From Haloarculaceae archaeon H-GB1-1 (lineage in GTDB: Archaea > Halobacteriota > Halobacteria > Halobacteriales > Haloarculaceae): a stretch of 64,000 nt of DNA. Positions within the stretch are counted from its first letter, which is position 1, and the number at the start of each line of letters is the position of its first letter. Where the stretch lies: contig JARUKX010000006.1 of NCBI GenBank assembly GCA_029688825.1, positions 62,001 through 126,000 of the forward strand, written 5' to 3'. Positions 7,535 through 15,629 of this stretch are shown one piece after another. The notes beneath the pieces were generated by a model, which did not search any database, had not been told where the DNA came from, and was given only the letters and a program-made list of their open reading frames with translations. The position numbers were made by a program, and so were the translations under genes.

Positions 7535-10500
7535 ACGGGCGCTCGCGGTTCTGCTCGCGAGTCTGATTCTCGCGAGCGCGATCGGTCCTGGCGTCCTCGC
7601 AGCGGTCGACGTCGAGGGCCAGGTCCGACTCTCCGGCCAGCCGGCGACGAACGGGACGTCGTACTCCTACGATATCCGCGACCTCGACAGTGCGACGGCA
7701 CCGCATATCGAGTTCACCGGGCGCACGGCGACAGAGTGGGATAACGCCTCAGCAGCCGACGTCGGCAGTGGTGGCTCGCTCGGTGTTTCGATCGCGGGCG
7801 ACCAGGACCCGACCGGACCCTCGGCGAACGGCGAGCCGGTCGTCGAGATAACCGGCAACGAGCAGACGATGTCTTGGTCGGCGTCGGCGACGAACGTCGG
7901 CAGTGGGGCGACCAAATCGGTGTCTGTCCCCGGCAACGTAGACCCGACCGGCGAGACCGTCGAGTTCGTCGGACGTGAGCAGACGAGCGCTCGCACCGTC
8001 TCGGCGGCAAATCTCGCGAATGGCGGGACGACGTCGTACTCTGTCGGGGGGAACGTCCCCGCGAGCGGGGTGTCTGTCACGTTCAACGGTGATTCGACGA
8101 CGAACTCGCGGACGGTCTCGTCGGCGAACGTCGGAAACGGTGGGTCGTTCTCCTACACTGCAGACGGCAATCTCGACCCGACGAACGACGAAGTGACGTT
8201 TACGGGCTATTCGTCAAACTTTAGCGAATCGGCAAGCGGCACTGGGTATTCCCCCGGACAATCCGGAACCATCGATATTGGCGGGAATCTAAATCCGACT
8301 GGTCCGTTAAATGGGGAACCCCGATTAACTCTAACGGGTCACACTGCTGAGGGTACGACGGCGACGACGGCGGCCTCAACAGGTTCCGGAACGACGACAA
8401 CTCCTCATGGGCTGACTATCGCCCCTCAAAGAGACATGACGGGCATATCTACGGTGGTAATGAGTGACGTATATAAACCCCAAACAGTGTTCGTAAATGA
8501 CACTAATGGGAATACAATCGTCTCTAAAGACGTGTCGTCGAAATCAGGGGGTGACACCGTGAATATTGATGTCTCGCTTACTGGTGGGAATAAATACTAT
8601 TTGACAATGAAGGCGACACAAATTGCGTCGGCCGATAGCTCCACGTACCCTATCGAAACGGCAGACATGGATATTGTGGGTTCGGCAATTGGCAATAGTG
8701 AAGATACTTACTCATATAAAATGTTCACAGAGGTTACACCGATACTGCCTGCGTCCGGAGTATCGGTGTCGGCGGATGACGGAACTACCGCCTCAATTGG
8801 AGATATGTCGGATGGGGAAACAGTGGAGCGGTCTATGTCTTTGTCTAATAGTGCCTCTCAACTAACTATAAACGCAGATAGTGGCTCGTATGATTGGACG
8901 CTAGATTACACCGACAGATGGGGAACAGAGGACCCGTCAATCGACGTCGACGGCGACGGAACAGACGAGGCGAGTTATGACGGCGTTCTGATGAGCGGTA
9001 AGACGTACACTGAAAGTGTCGACGTCTCTACGGGGTCATACACTGCTGACGTCACGACAGGCCACCAGGTCGACGTCGACCTCGCCTTTACCGAGCGGAC
9101 GGCGACCGAGGACCCCGCTATCGACGTCGACGGCGACGGGACCGACGACGCGAGTTACACGGGTGTCCTGAACTCCGGCGAGACCTGGTCGGCGTCGGTG
9201 TCGAACCTCTCGACCGGGTCGCACACGGCCGAGGTGTCACTATCGGGCCACCAGGTCGACGTCGATATCCACATGACCGAGCGGACGGCGACCGAGGACC
9301 CTGGCCTTGACCTCGACGGTGACGGTATCGACGACGCCTCGTATTCGGGTGTATTGCGGTCGGGTGAGACGTCGTCGGTATCCGGGGACGCACTCGCACA
9401 GGGGTCGACGACGCTCGAAACGAGCGCGACAGCAGGCACGTTCGATTACACGGTGTCGGCGACCGGTCGGACCCACACCGAGGACCCAGCTATCGACCTC
9501 GGCGACGATGGTTCGGCCGAAGTGTCGCACTCGGGACTGCTCGGACCTGGCGAGACGACGACGTACGAACTCTCGTCGCTCTCGACGTCGACCTCGTCGG
9601 TCGGCGTAGACACGACTGCAGGGACCACAGACGTCGCGCTGCGGCTGCGAGAACGACAACGGTCGACTGACCCGGCCGTCATCATCAACGGGCACCGGGT
9701 CGGCCACTCCGGGGCGCTGAACGACTCCGAAACGGTAGCCGTCGACGGCTCGTCGTCCTGGCTGTCCTCGGGGACGAACACAGTCGAGGTCCGGGTCGGC
9801 GAGACGGCCTCGGCCGACGCTCCGGACCCGAGAGTCGAAATGGTCTACACGCACAAGGCGACGGACCACATCAACCAGACGTACACCGACGAACGGTGGA
9901 CGGAGCGCTACAACGTCAGTAAGCGGTTCAACAGCAGCCAGAACAACGTGAACGTCACTCTCGACCACTCGTCGGAAATCGTCGCCGTGCGAGACCTCGA
10001 ATACCGGGTGAACGGCGGCACCTGGCAGGACGTGACCGCGCAAGCGTACACGATGAACGGCTCGACAGTGACGGCCGAGATCGGCGACGTCTCGGCCGGC
10101 GACACGGTCGAGGTGCGCGACGCGGCCTCGAAAGTCGAGGTCTCGGGTGGTGATATCGAGGTGACCGAACCGACCGCTCCGGGGCAGACACTCGACACGG
10201 CGATTCGGGTCAATTCGTGGAGTTCAGACGCCTATATCGTCGTTCAGGGCGACCTAGTTCACTACGCCTATAATGAGAGTTGGACGGGACCGAACGAGTT
10301 CGCAGAGTTCGACGCCGTCTCGGGGGAACAGCGGTTGCACCTGCCGAAGGCGTCGGCCGGTTCGCTCGCGAGGGTGACGACAATGCCGGTGTCTGTGAAT
10401 CCGCTGGCGGGTGACGTCCATGTCTCGCCGACCGACCCGTCGTCGACCGAGCCGACGTTCGTCGTCGAGCCGGGCGACGGGACGGGCGACAAAGTCGAGT

Positions 10501-11102
10501 ATACGTTCGAGAACGCGAAGGACGAGACGCATTACGTCCTGTGGTCGGTGTCGTCGGGAATCGTCCGAGACGACGGGACGGCGAACTCTCCCCTGACGCT
10601 CACGGACGACGACAGTAACGAGAAGCTGCAGTTTCAGGTCGACGAGAACACGGGTAGCAGCGACTCCGGCGGGGGCGGTGGTTCAAGCAGTGTCCCCAAC
10701 TCGTTCGACGAAGTGTCGGCCGGTGGCGGAGCGCTCGGCGCGGCGTCTCTCGGCGACGTCGGGATTATCGTCATCGTTGGCGGCCTCATAGCGGGCGCAT
10801 GGGTCATCTCGCGCGAGTTCGGAGGGTCGTCGCTGTCGTCGCAGACGCTCCTGGTCTCCGAGGCAATCGTCGTCGGTCTCCTGGCGCTCGAACTGCTCTC
10901 GCAGTACTCGCTGGTCGGAGGTGCCGCACTCGGATTCGCGAAGCTCGGCAAGCTCGCAGGCGTCGGACTGCAGCAGGCAATGCCGCTCGCGCTGCTCGTC
11001 GGTGGCGGGGTGGCGTACTTCGCGATAAAGCGCTGGGGACGGCCGCAGGTCGTGGTAAAGCGGTCGTTCTCGATAGGAGGCGACGAGCGAGGTGAAGAGT
11101 GA
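7527..11102 (+). CDS. Giant exported repeat surface protein (spike or adhesin candidate)
   Basis: 1191 residues from the ATG at 7527, preceded by a G-rich ribosome site (ggggggtg, 7513-7520); an earlier GTG at 7518 is less likely. A signal peptide covers about 1-26. Residues about 55-270 hold five or six repeats of about 40 residues with a G-N-x-D-P-T-x-E-V-x-F-T-G core. Residues about 465-780 hold about five repeats of 55-60 residues with T-E-D-P-x-I-D and a calcium-loop-like DVDGDGTDD. A Ser/Gly linker near 1050 precedes three C-terminal hydrophobic segments and a basic end. The part encoded by about 8,200-8,935 has much lower GC. The likely role is receptor binding or cell contact. Confidence 0.7.
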   Translation: MRERALAVLLASLILASAIGPGVLAAVDVEGQVRLSGQPATNGTSYSYDIRDLDSATAPHIEFTGRTATEWDNASAADVGSGGSLGVSIAGDQDPTGPSANGEPVVEITGNEQTMSWSASATNVGSGATKSVSVPGNVDPTGETVEFVGREQTSARTVSAANLANGGTTSYSVGGNVPASGVSVTFNGDSTTNSRTVSSANVGNGGSFSYTADGNLDPTNDEVTFTGYSSNFSESASGTGYSPGQSGTIDIGGNLNPTGPLNGEPRLTLTGHTAEGTTATTAASTGSGTTTTPHGLTIAPQRDMTGISTVVMSDVYKPQTVFVNDTNGNTIVSKDVSSKSGGDTVNIDVSLTGGNKYYLTMKATQIASADSSTYPIETADMDIVGSAIGNSEDTYSYKMFTEVTPILPASGVSVSADDGTTASIGDMSDGETVERSMSLSNSASQLTINADSGSYDWTLDYTDRWGTEDPSIDVDGDGTDEASYDGVLMSGKTYTESVDVSTGSYTADVTTGHQVDVDLAFTERTATEDPAIDVDGDGTDDASYTGVLNSGETWSASVSNLSTGSHTAEVSLSGHQVDVDIHMTERTATEDPGLDLDGDGIDDASYSGVLRSGETSSVSGDALAQGSTTLETSATAGTFDYTVSATGRTHTEDPAIDLGDDGSAEVSHSGLLGPGETTTYELSSLSTSTSSVGVDTTAGTTDVALRLRERQRSTDPAVIINGHRVGHSGALNDSETVAVDGSSSWLSSGTNTVEVRVGETASADAPDPRVEMVYTHKATDHINQTYTDERWTERYNVSKRFNSSQNNVNVTLDHSSEIVAVRDLEYRVNGGTWQDVTAQAYTMNGSTVTAEIGDVSAGDTVEVRDAASKVEVSGGDIEVTEPTAPGQTLDTAIRVNSWSSDAYIVVQGDLVHYAYNESWTGPNEFAEFDAVSGEQRLHLPKASAGSLARVTTMPVSVNPLAGDVHVSPTDPSSTEPTFVVEPGDGTGDKVEYTFENAKDETHYVLWSVSSGIVRDDGTANSPLTLTDDDSNEKLQFQVDENTGSSDSGGGGGSSSVPNSFDEVSAGGGALGAASLGDVGIIVIVGGLIAGAWVISREFGGSSLSSQTLLVSEAIVVGLLALELLSQYSLVGGAALGFAKLGKLAGVGLQQAMPLALLVGGGVAYFAIKRWGRPQVVVKRSFSIGGDERGEE

Positions 11103-11380
11103 TGGTGGTCGCAGATATCTTGCACTCGCTCGGCGTGTCCGGGTCGATCGTCTCGGTAGTGGTTGGCCTGGTCGCACTGAAACACGGCCGAGAGATATTC
11201 ACGGTCTTGTCTCTGGCAGGCATGTATATGCGAGTACTGGCGGTCGGCGGCTTCTTGCTACTGCTTGTCTCGTCAGGGCTGGTCCCCGGCATCTCGGCCT
11301 CGTTCAACGTGCAGATGGGCGTGATGGCTAACCTACTGTCGGACCTGATCGACCTGGCGGTCGGTCTGGTTCCTCTGTAG
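11102..11380 (+). CDS. Last small membrane protein of the element operon
   Basis: 92 residues from the ATG overlapping the surface-protein stop (TGATG). Three hydrophobic segments at about 12-28, 38-62 and 72-90 fill most of it, separated by a short basic loop (KHGREIF). No family was recognised. It is the final gene before a GC-rich hairpin at 11495-11519, which marks the end of the operon. Confidence 0.6.
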   Translation: MVVADILHSLGVSGSIVSVVVGLVALKHGREIFTVLSLAGMYMRVLAVGGFLLLLVSSGLVPGISASFNVQMGVMANLLSDLIDLAVGLVPL

Positions 11381-11494
11381 TTCTCGCGAGGCGTAAGGCG
11401 GCCTGACAAGGCCGCTGGGGGTTTCCCGGCGTATACCACTCCTGGTGTACAGAGTCTCAGCCGGCCGGTCTCGCCACTCCTGGCGGTGGCGGCA

Positions 11495-11519
11495 GGGGGC
11501 GCGCGTTCTGCGCGCCCCC
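11495..11519 (+). terminator. GC-rich hairpin after the element operon
   Basis: A perfect 10-bp stem (GGGGGCGCGC / GCGCGCCCCC) closes a 5-nt loop about 115 bp beyond the last plus-strand gene. There is no T-run behind it, so termination is a guess; it could also be a structured element of a replication region. Confidence 0.4.
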
Positions 11520-11667
11520 GTAACTTGCCCTGCCCCCTTAGGGGCACTACCGTAAGGCCCCCCGATAAGGCCGGCGGTGAGCCCAACCCGCGAGACAGCC
11601 GTGTAGGGGGACCGAACTACCCGCGAACACGCGGTACTGCGAGCGCTACCGAGGGTGAGAATGAATG

Positions 11668-11688
11668 AAACTGGCCAAAAACTGGCCA
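11668..11688. repeat. Tandem direct repeat AAACTGGCCA, 11-bp period
   Basis: Two exact copies of AAACTGGCCA begin at 11668 and 11679, about one helical turn apart, in the non-coding interval. This spacing suits a protein binding one DNA face, for example the HTH protein encoded nearby. Confidence 0.4.
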
Positions 11689-11741
11689 TCAACACCTTGG
11701 TGAAAGTGAAGCAGCGACGACAGCGACTGTCGCGAGCGGGG

Positions 11742-11784
11742 TTAACCAACAGAAACGGCGGTCGAGGGCGAAGTAGTTGGTTAA
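11742..11784. repeat. Inverted repeat TTAACCAAC ... GTTGGTTAA
   Basis: Perfect 9-bp arms at 11742-11750 and 11776-11784 are separated by 25 bp. They are A/T-richer than the surroundings. A binding site or origin component is possible. Confidence 0.4.
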
Positions 11785-11845
11785 GAGACGGAGAAAACAC
11801 GAGTGATGCAACTACCGACCGGCGAAAACCGGGCCGGCGGTCGGC

Positions 11846-13627
11846 CTACCCGAAGCGATACCGCTTCGGTATCGGGTCGAGCCGCACACGGACGTCGTCT
11901 GGGGCGAGCACGCCATCGGACGTCGAGACCTCGACGAACAGGTCCTCCGGCGTCATATCGAGACTCGACAGGTACTCGAAGCGCGATCGCTCGTCGTCCT
12001 GGTCGTCCTCGGAATCGAACGTTCCGTCGTCGCGACGAGCGCGGTCGTCCTGGTCGCGACGCTCGCGGCGCTGGTCAGCTCGCTCGTCGAGATCGTCCGC
12101 TGTGTCGCCAGGACGAGCGTCGTCGAGGGCGTCGACGGCCTGCTGCTGCAGTGCTCGGGAATCGAAGACAACCAGGACCGGGTTCGACAGGCGTTTGAGG
12201 ATGCCCTGCTCCTCGAAGCGAGCGACGTGGTACCGCACCGTCGATCGGGCGAGACCAGTCTGCTCGACGAGCGTGTCGTAAGTCGCGCCGTCGTTCCGGC
12301 TGACGACGCGGAGGATATCGTAGGGCGCGACAGAGTTCGGTTTCAGCGCCTCACGCGTCACTCTCGTCGCCATGTCGTCGTAGTAGCTGGCCAGGTGCTC
12401 CCGACGACCCGTCGGCATCTCGAACTCGTAGTCGGCGGCGAGCGACCCGTCGAAATGGTCGTCGTCGACGAGATCGTCACGAGTGACACCCGCCCAATCG
12501 GCGTGCGTCGAAACGACCGTCCGAAGATGTTGCACGAGGTCGTCCCAGTCGCAGACGTGCGGTAGCGCGCCGTCAGCACCCGAGAACATGGCCTCGATCT
12601 TCGGATGGTGCATCGGGTGGTCCTCCGGCATTTTCGCCCACCCATTCGCCTGGTAGAGCTTCAAGCCAGTCTTGAACGGGACGTCAGAGAACCCGAGATG
12701 GTCCCAGCGGTCGGACACGACTTGTGCCTCGACCCATCCCTCGCGCTCGCGAGTACGGTTGGCCTCGACCTCGCTGGTACCGCCGTAGGCTATCAGGTCG
12801 GTCGTCTGCCGGATCGTGTCGACCAGCGCTCCCTTCTTCGCGATATCGACGCGGAGGTGCGCCTCCGCCTTCGATATCTTGTGGCTCTCGGGAACGAGAT
12901 TCGTCGGCAGTCCATTCTCCTGCACGTCGAGCGCGCCGTCCCCGTAGACGGTCGTGAGCGCGTCGACGCCGCGACGGGTGATATCGAACGGGCACTCGGC
13001 CCAGGTCGTCCACACTCGGATTCGCGTCCCCTCGCCGTAGGGACAGTCGAGTTCGTTTCCGTCCCTGTGGACGAGGTCGTGATACTGCGGCATGATCTCG
13101 ACGTGGAGCGCGGTCGACGGCTTGTGCAGCTCGCCGTCGGCGTCACGAAGTCGAAGTTTCAGGTGCTGCTGGTAGTACGCCGAGTAGTTGTCGCCGCGAC
13201 CAGTGCCGGCCTTCCAGCGGCTCGACGACACAGCCAGGACGTACTCCGGCGGCACACCGTCGCCGTCCTCGTCGTCGAACGCGTCCTCGGCGGGCGGTAG
13301 CCAGTCGGCGTCGAACGGAACGACGGCGGGCTCGCGCTTCGGATCGCCGACGTTTTCGCGCCAGTAGTCGAGCGCGACGTCGTACAGCGTTCCAGAGGGC
13401 CGCTCGTGTGCGTCGCGTGCCGCCGAGGGAGTGGTATCGTCGGGCATATCGGCGATGTGTCCGACGACGCCAGCACCGTGAATGACGGGCTCCGCGGCGA
13501 CCGCCGTCTCGTGGTTGACCGGCAGATCGGTGAGGTCGATGTCGAGATCAACGTCGAGGCCAGCGTCGGTCGGCTGGGGGACGTCGCTACTCACCGCGAC
13601 CACTCCCTGAGACAGCGAGATATCCAT
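11846..13627 (-). CDS. Large HTH-containing DNA-binding protein (replication or control candidate)
   Basis: 593 residues from the ATG at 13627; the frame is open to 13732 but the extra 35 residues overlap the upstream gene and look unlike coding sequence. About 400 N-terminal residues form an unrecognised, acidic, probably multi-domain region with several Trp and Cys/His. A winged-helix motif follows at about 475-530 (YDTLVEQTGLARSTVRYHVA), then a low-complexity charged linker (Asp/Arg) and a short conserved-looking end. Large HTH proteins of this plan occur on haloarchaeal plasmids and proviruses. Here it lies beside the repeat-bearing non-coding interval, so it may bind there. It begins 41 bp before the end of the upstream gene. 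Confidence 0.6.
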   Translation of the reverse strand: MDISLSQGVVAVSSDVPQPTDAGLDVDLDIDLTDLPVNHETAVAAEPVIHGAGVVGHIADMPDDTTPSAARDAHERPSGTLYDVALDYWRENVGDPKREPAVVPFDADWLPPAEDAFDDEDGDGVPPEYVLAVSSSRWKAGTGRGDNYSAYYQQHLKLRLRDADGELHKPSTALHVEIMPQYHDLVHRDGNELDCPYGEGTRIRVWTTWAECPFDITRRGVDALTTVYGDGALDVQENGLPTNLVPESHKISKAEAHLRVDIAKKGALVDTIRQTTDLIAYGGTSEVEANRTREREGWVEAQVVSDRWDHLGFSDVPFKTGLKLYQANGWAKMPEDHPMHHPKIEAMFSGADGALPHVCDWDDLVQHLRTVVSTHADWAGVTRDDLVDDDHFDGSLAADYEFEMPTGRREHLASYYDDMATRVTREALKPNSVAPYDILRVVSRNDGATYDTLVEQTGLARSTVRYHVARFEEQGILKRLSNPVLVVFDSRALQQQAVDALDDARPGDTADDLDERADQRRERRDQDDRARRDDGTFDSEDDQDDERSRFEYLSSLDMTPEDLFVEVSTSDGVLAPDDVRVRLDPIPKRYRFG

Positions 13628-13982
13628 CTGGAAGCTCTCGGCGCGGTGTCGGAACCCAGCGGACGACCTGGTCGGCGAACTGCACGCGTACACCAACCCA
13701 GCCGTCCGAGAGCACGCTGAGCGACCGGCCACCGACGCGAATGGGCATGACGATCTCGGCTCCGTGCCGGTCGCAGTGCCAGCCGTACGTGACGAGGAAG
13801 TCGAGGTCCTCGTTCAGTGAGGCGTCCGCGCCAGCATACTGCGGGTTTCGAACGGCCTGCGACTGCTTCGTATCGCCGACATAGGCCCCACACTCCGCAC
13901 AAAGAACCTGGCCGCTTCTGTTGCGTGCCGAGGACCGGAGAACGGGTGTGGGCTCGACGCCGAATGTATCGAGTGTCGGCAT
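13587..13982 (-). CDS. Small Cys/His protein, zinc-binding candidate
   Basis: 131 residues from the ATG at 13982, which overlaps the stop of the preceding gene (TAATG). A CAEC pair near residue 30 and a WHCDRHG element near residue 70 could form a treble-clef-like zinc site. The C-terminal half carries beta-like segments (RVGGRSLSVLSDGWVGVRVQF). No family was recognised. It is the middle gene of a coupled three-gene minus-strand unit with the HTH protein downstream. Confidence 0.5.
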   Translation of the reverse strand: MPTLDTFGVEPTPVLRSSARNRSGQVLCAECGAYVGDTKQSQAVRNPQYAGADASLNEDLDFLVTYGWHCDRHGAEIVMPIRVGGRSLSVLSDGWVGVRVQFADQVVRWVPTPRRELPDGYLAVSGSGRGE

Positions 13983-14182
13983 TACGCCCACCCCCGAGCG
14001 GAGAGTAGGTGTTCAAGTTCGTCGCCGAGATCGTCGAGGGCAGCATCGACGTCCTGCAGTGACGCGTCCGCGTTCGCGGACAGGGACAGCGAGACGTTTT
14101 CGCGGTCAACGCCGACCAGGACCTCGTCACCGTTCGCCTCGATGGTGACGCTGAGCGGGGTGACCTCTCGGCTCCCTGTCAT
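13982..14182 (-). CDS. Small acidic protein, first gene of the minus-strand unit
   Basis: 66 residues from the ATG at 14182; a GTG at 14191 would add three residues. An N-terminal half with alternating hydrophobic residues (VTIEANGDEVLVGVDRENVSLSLS) looks like a small beta sheet, followed by a helix (LQDVDAALDDLGDELEHLL). Its stop overlaps the next start. No family was recognised. It is the element gene closest to the tRNA boundary. Confidence 0.45.
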   Translation of the reverse strand: MTGSREVTPLSVTIEANGDEVLVGVDRENVSLSLSANADASLQDVDAALDDLGDELEHLLSARGWA

Positions 14183-14369
14183 GGCTCGCACTCTCCGTTC
14201 TCGCGAGCGACGCAGCGCTGGCCCCGCTTAGTTATCAGTAATCCGCAAAAAATACAGACTGGTGCCGGCCAGTCCTCTGATTCGGAGGATTCTGGGCGGC
14301 TCACGCTCCAACACCTCCGCGGAGCGTTTCAACTACAGGTAATATTTGTAAGTTCTTTGATAAGGGAAT

Positions 14370-14443
14370 GGGTTCGGGCAGATTTGAACTGCCGGCCTCC
14401 TCCATGTCAAGGAGGTGTCATAACCAGCCTAGACCACGAACCC
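14370..14443 (-). tRNA. tRNA-Val (anticodon GAC)
   Basis: 74 nt on the minus strand. The acceptor arms GGGTTCG/CGAACCC pair, the anticodon stem CCTCC/GGAGG encloses loop TTGACAT with anticodon GAC, and the T arm has GTTCAAATC. CCA is not encoded. The 3' end faces the integrated element on its left, so this gene is the probable attachment site. Confidence 0.9.
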
Positions 14444-14621
14444 TCGCTGGCTTCCACCTTGCCTGCACTCATTCGTTTGCCGGAGGGATAATTGAAGGTT
14501 TCGAATTGCACGCCGTCCGTCCATTGTGGTCCATACCCACAGGAAGGCCCCGTGGCGACACGCTTAAGTGGATGTACGAATTTGTCCATCACAACACGAA
14601 ATAGTCCATTGGTGAGCCATT

Positions 14622-15629
14622 ATGGAACATTACATCGAGCGCGTGACCGACGGTGAGGACCTGACGCTCGCGGAGGCCCGCGAGGCATCGACCGCCGTCT
14701 TCGAGGAGGCGACGGAGGCACAGATCGGCGCGTTGCTGACCGCACTGCGCGCGAAGGGCGAGACCGAGACGGAGATAGCGGGGTTCGCCCAGGGGATGCG
14801 CGATGCGGCGCGGACCATCGAACCGGAGCGTGACCCGCTGGTGGATACCTGCGGTACCGGCGGCGACGACTACGACACGATCAACGTCTCGACGACGAGC
14901 GCGATCGTGGCGTCCGGTGCGGGCGTTCCCGTCGCGAAGCACGGCAACTACTCGGTGTCGTCTTCCTCCGGGAGTGCGGACGTCCTCGAAGAGGTCGGCG
15001 TGACCGTCGACGCCGAACCGCCGGCCGTCGAGGCGGCCATCGAGCGGGACGGCATCGGCTTCATGCTCGCGCCGGTGTTCCACCCGGCGATGAAGGCCGT
15101 CATCGGACCGCGGAAGGAACTGGGGATGCGAACGGTGTTCAACGTCCTGGGGCCGCTCACCAACCCCGCGGGCGCGGACGCGCAGGTAGTGGGCGTCTAC
15201 GACCCGGAACTCGTCCCCGTGATTGCACGGGCACTCGGGGAGATGGACGTCGAACGCGCGCTCGTCGTCCACGGCTCCGGCATGGACGAGATAACGATCC
15301 ACGACGAGACGGTCGTGGCCGAGGTTGACGGCGACGAGGTCGAAGAGTACACGCTGACGCCGGCCGACCTCGGGCTGGAGGAATCCCCCATCGAAGCAGT
15401 CGCCGGTGGCTCACCCGAGGAGAACGCGGCGGACATGCGCGGTATCGTCGAGGGCGACGTGTCCGGCGCGAAGCGGGACATCATCCTCGCGAACGCGGGC
15501 GCGGCCATCTACGTGGCCGGCGAAGCGGCGACGCTCGAGGACGGCGTCGAGGCGGCGGCCCAGGCCATCGACTCCGGCGCTGCGGCGGAGAAGCTCGGCG
15601 ACCTCTGCGATGCCGAGGCAGAGGTATGA
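14622..15629 (+). CDS. trpD: Anthranilate phosphoribosyltransferase
   Basis: 335 residues, the usual family length. It transfers phosphoribosyl from PRPP to anthranilate, the second step of tryptophan synthesis. The PRPP-binding motif DTCGTGGDDYDTINVST lies near 80-96 and the anthranilate-site HGNYSVSSSSGSADVLE near 107-123. The ATG follows a GGTGAG ribosome site, and a TATA-like CTTAAG lies about 60 bp upstream. First gene of trpDFEG; its stop overlaps trpF (ATGA), so the four genes are translationally coupled. Confidence 0.93.
   Translation: MEHYIERVTDGEDLTLAEAREASTAVFEEATEAQIGALLTALRAKGETETEIAGFAQGMRDAARTIEPERDPLVDTCGTGGDDYDTINVSTTSAIVASGAGVPVAKHGNYSVSSSSGSADVLEEVGVTVDAEPPAVEAAIERDGIGFMLAPVFHPAMKAVIGPRKELGMRTVFNVLGPLTNPAGADAQVVGVYDPELVPVIARALGEMDVERALVVHGSGMDEITIHDETVVAEVDGDEVEEYTLTPADLGLEESPIEAVAGGSPEENAADMRGIVEGDVSGAKRDIILANAGAAIYVAGEAATLEDGVEAAAQAIDSGAAAEKLGDLCDAEAEV

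Larger units (their letters stand above)
11381..11845. other. Non-coding interval between opposing gene blocks of the element
   Basis: 465 bp between two converging gene blocks with no convincing ORF. It holds a strong GC hairpin (11495-11519), a direct repeat AAACTGGCCA twice at an 11-bp period (11668-11688), a perfect inverted repeat TTAACCAAC/GTTGGTTAA (11742-11784), and a hairpin CCGACC/GGTCGG (11815-11844) just after the stop of the minus-strand gene. Clustered repeats beside a large DNA-binding protein gene suggest a replication or regulatory region; this is inference. Confidence 0.5.
1..14369. mobile_element. Right part of an integrated virus- or plasmid-like element at tRNA-Val
   Basis: Everything left of the tRNA-Val gene differs from the housekeeping genes to its right: a 12-gene same-strand block of mostly small membrane proteins, one P-loop ATPase, two large exported proteins, then an opposing block with HTH and zinc-finger proteins. 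The tRNA is on the minus strand, so its 3' end faces this block, the usual arrangement for integration into a tRNA 3' end. No integrase and no second copy of the tRNA 3' end were seen, so the left boundary is outside. The right boundary is placed at the tRNA by inference. No capsid, portal, terminase or tail protein was recognised. Confidence 0.6.
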
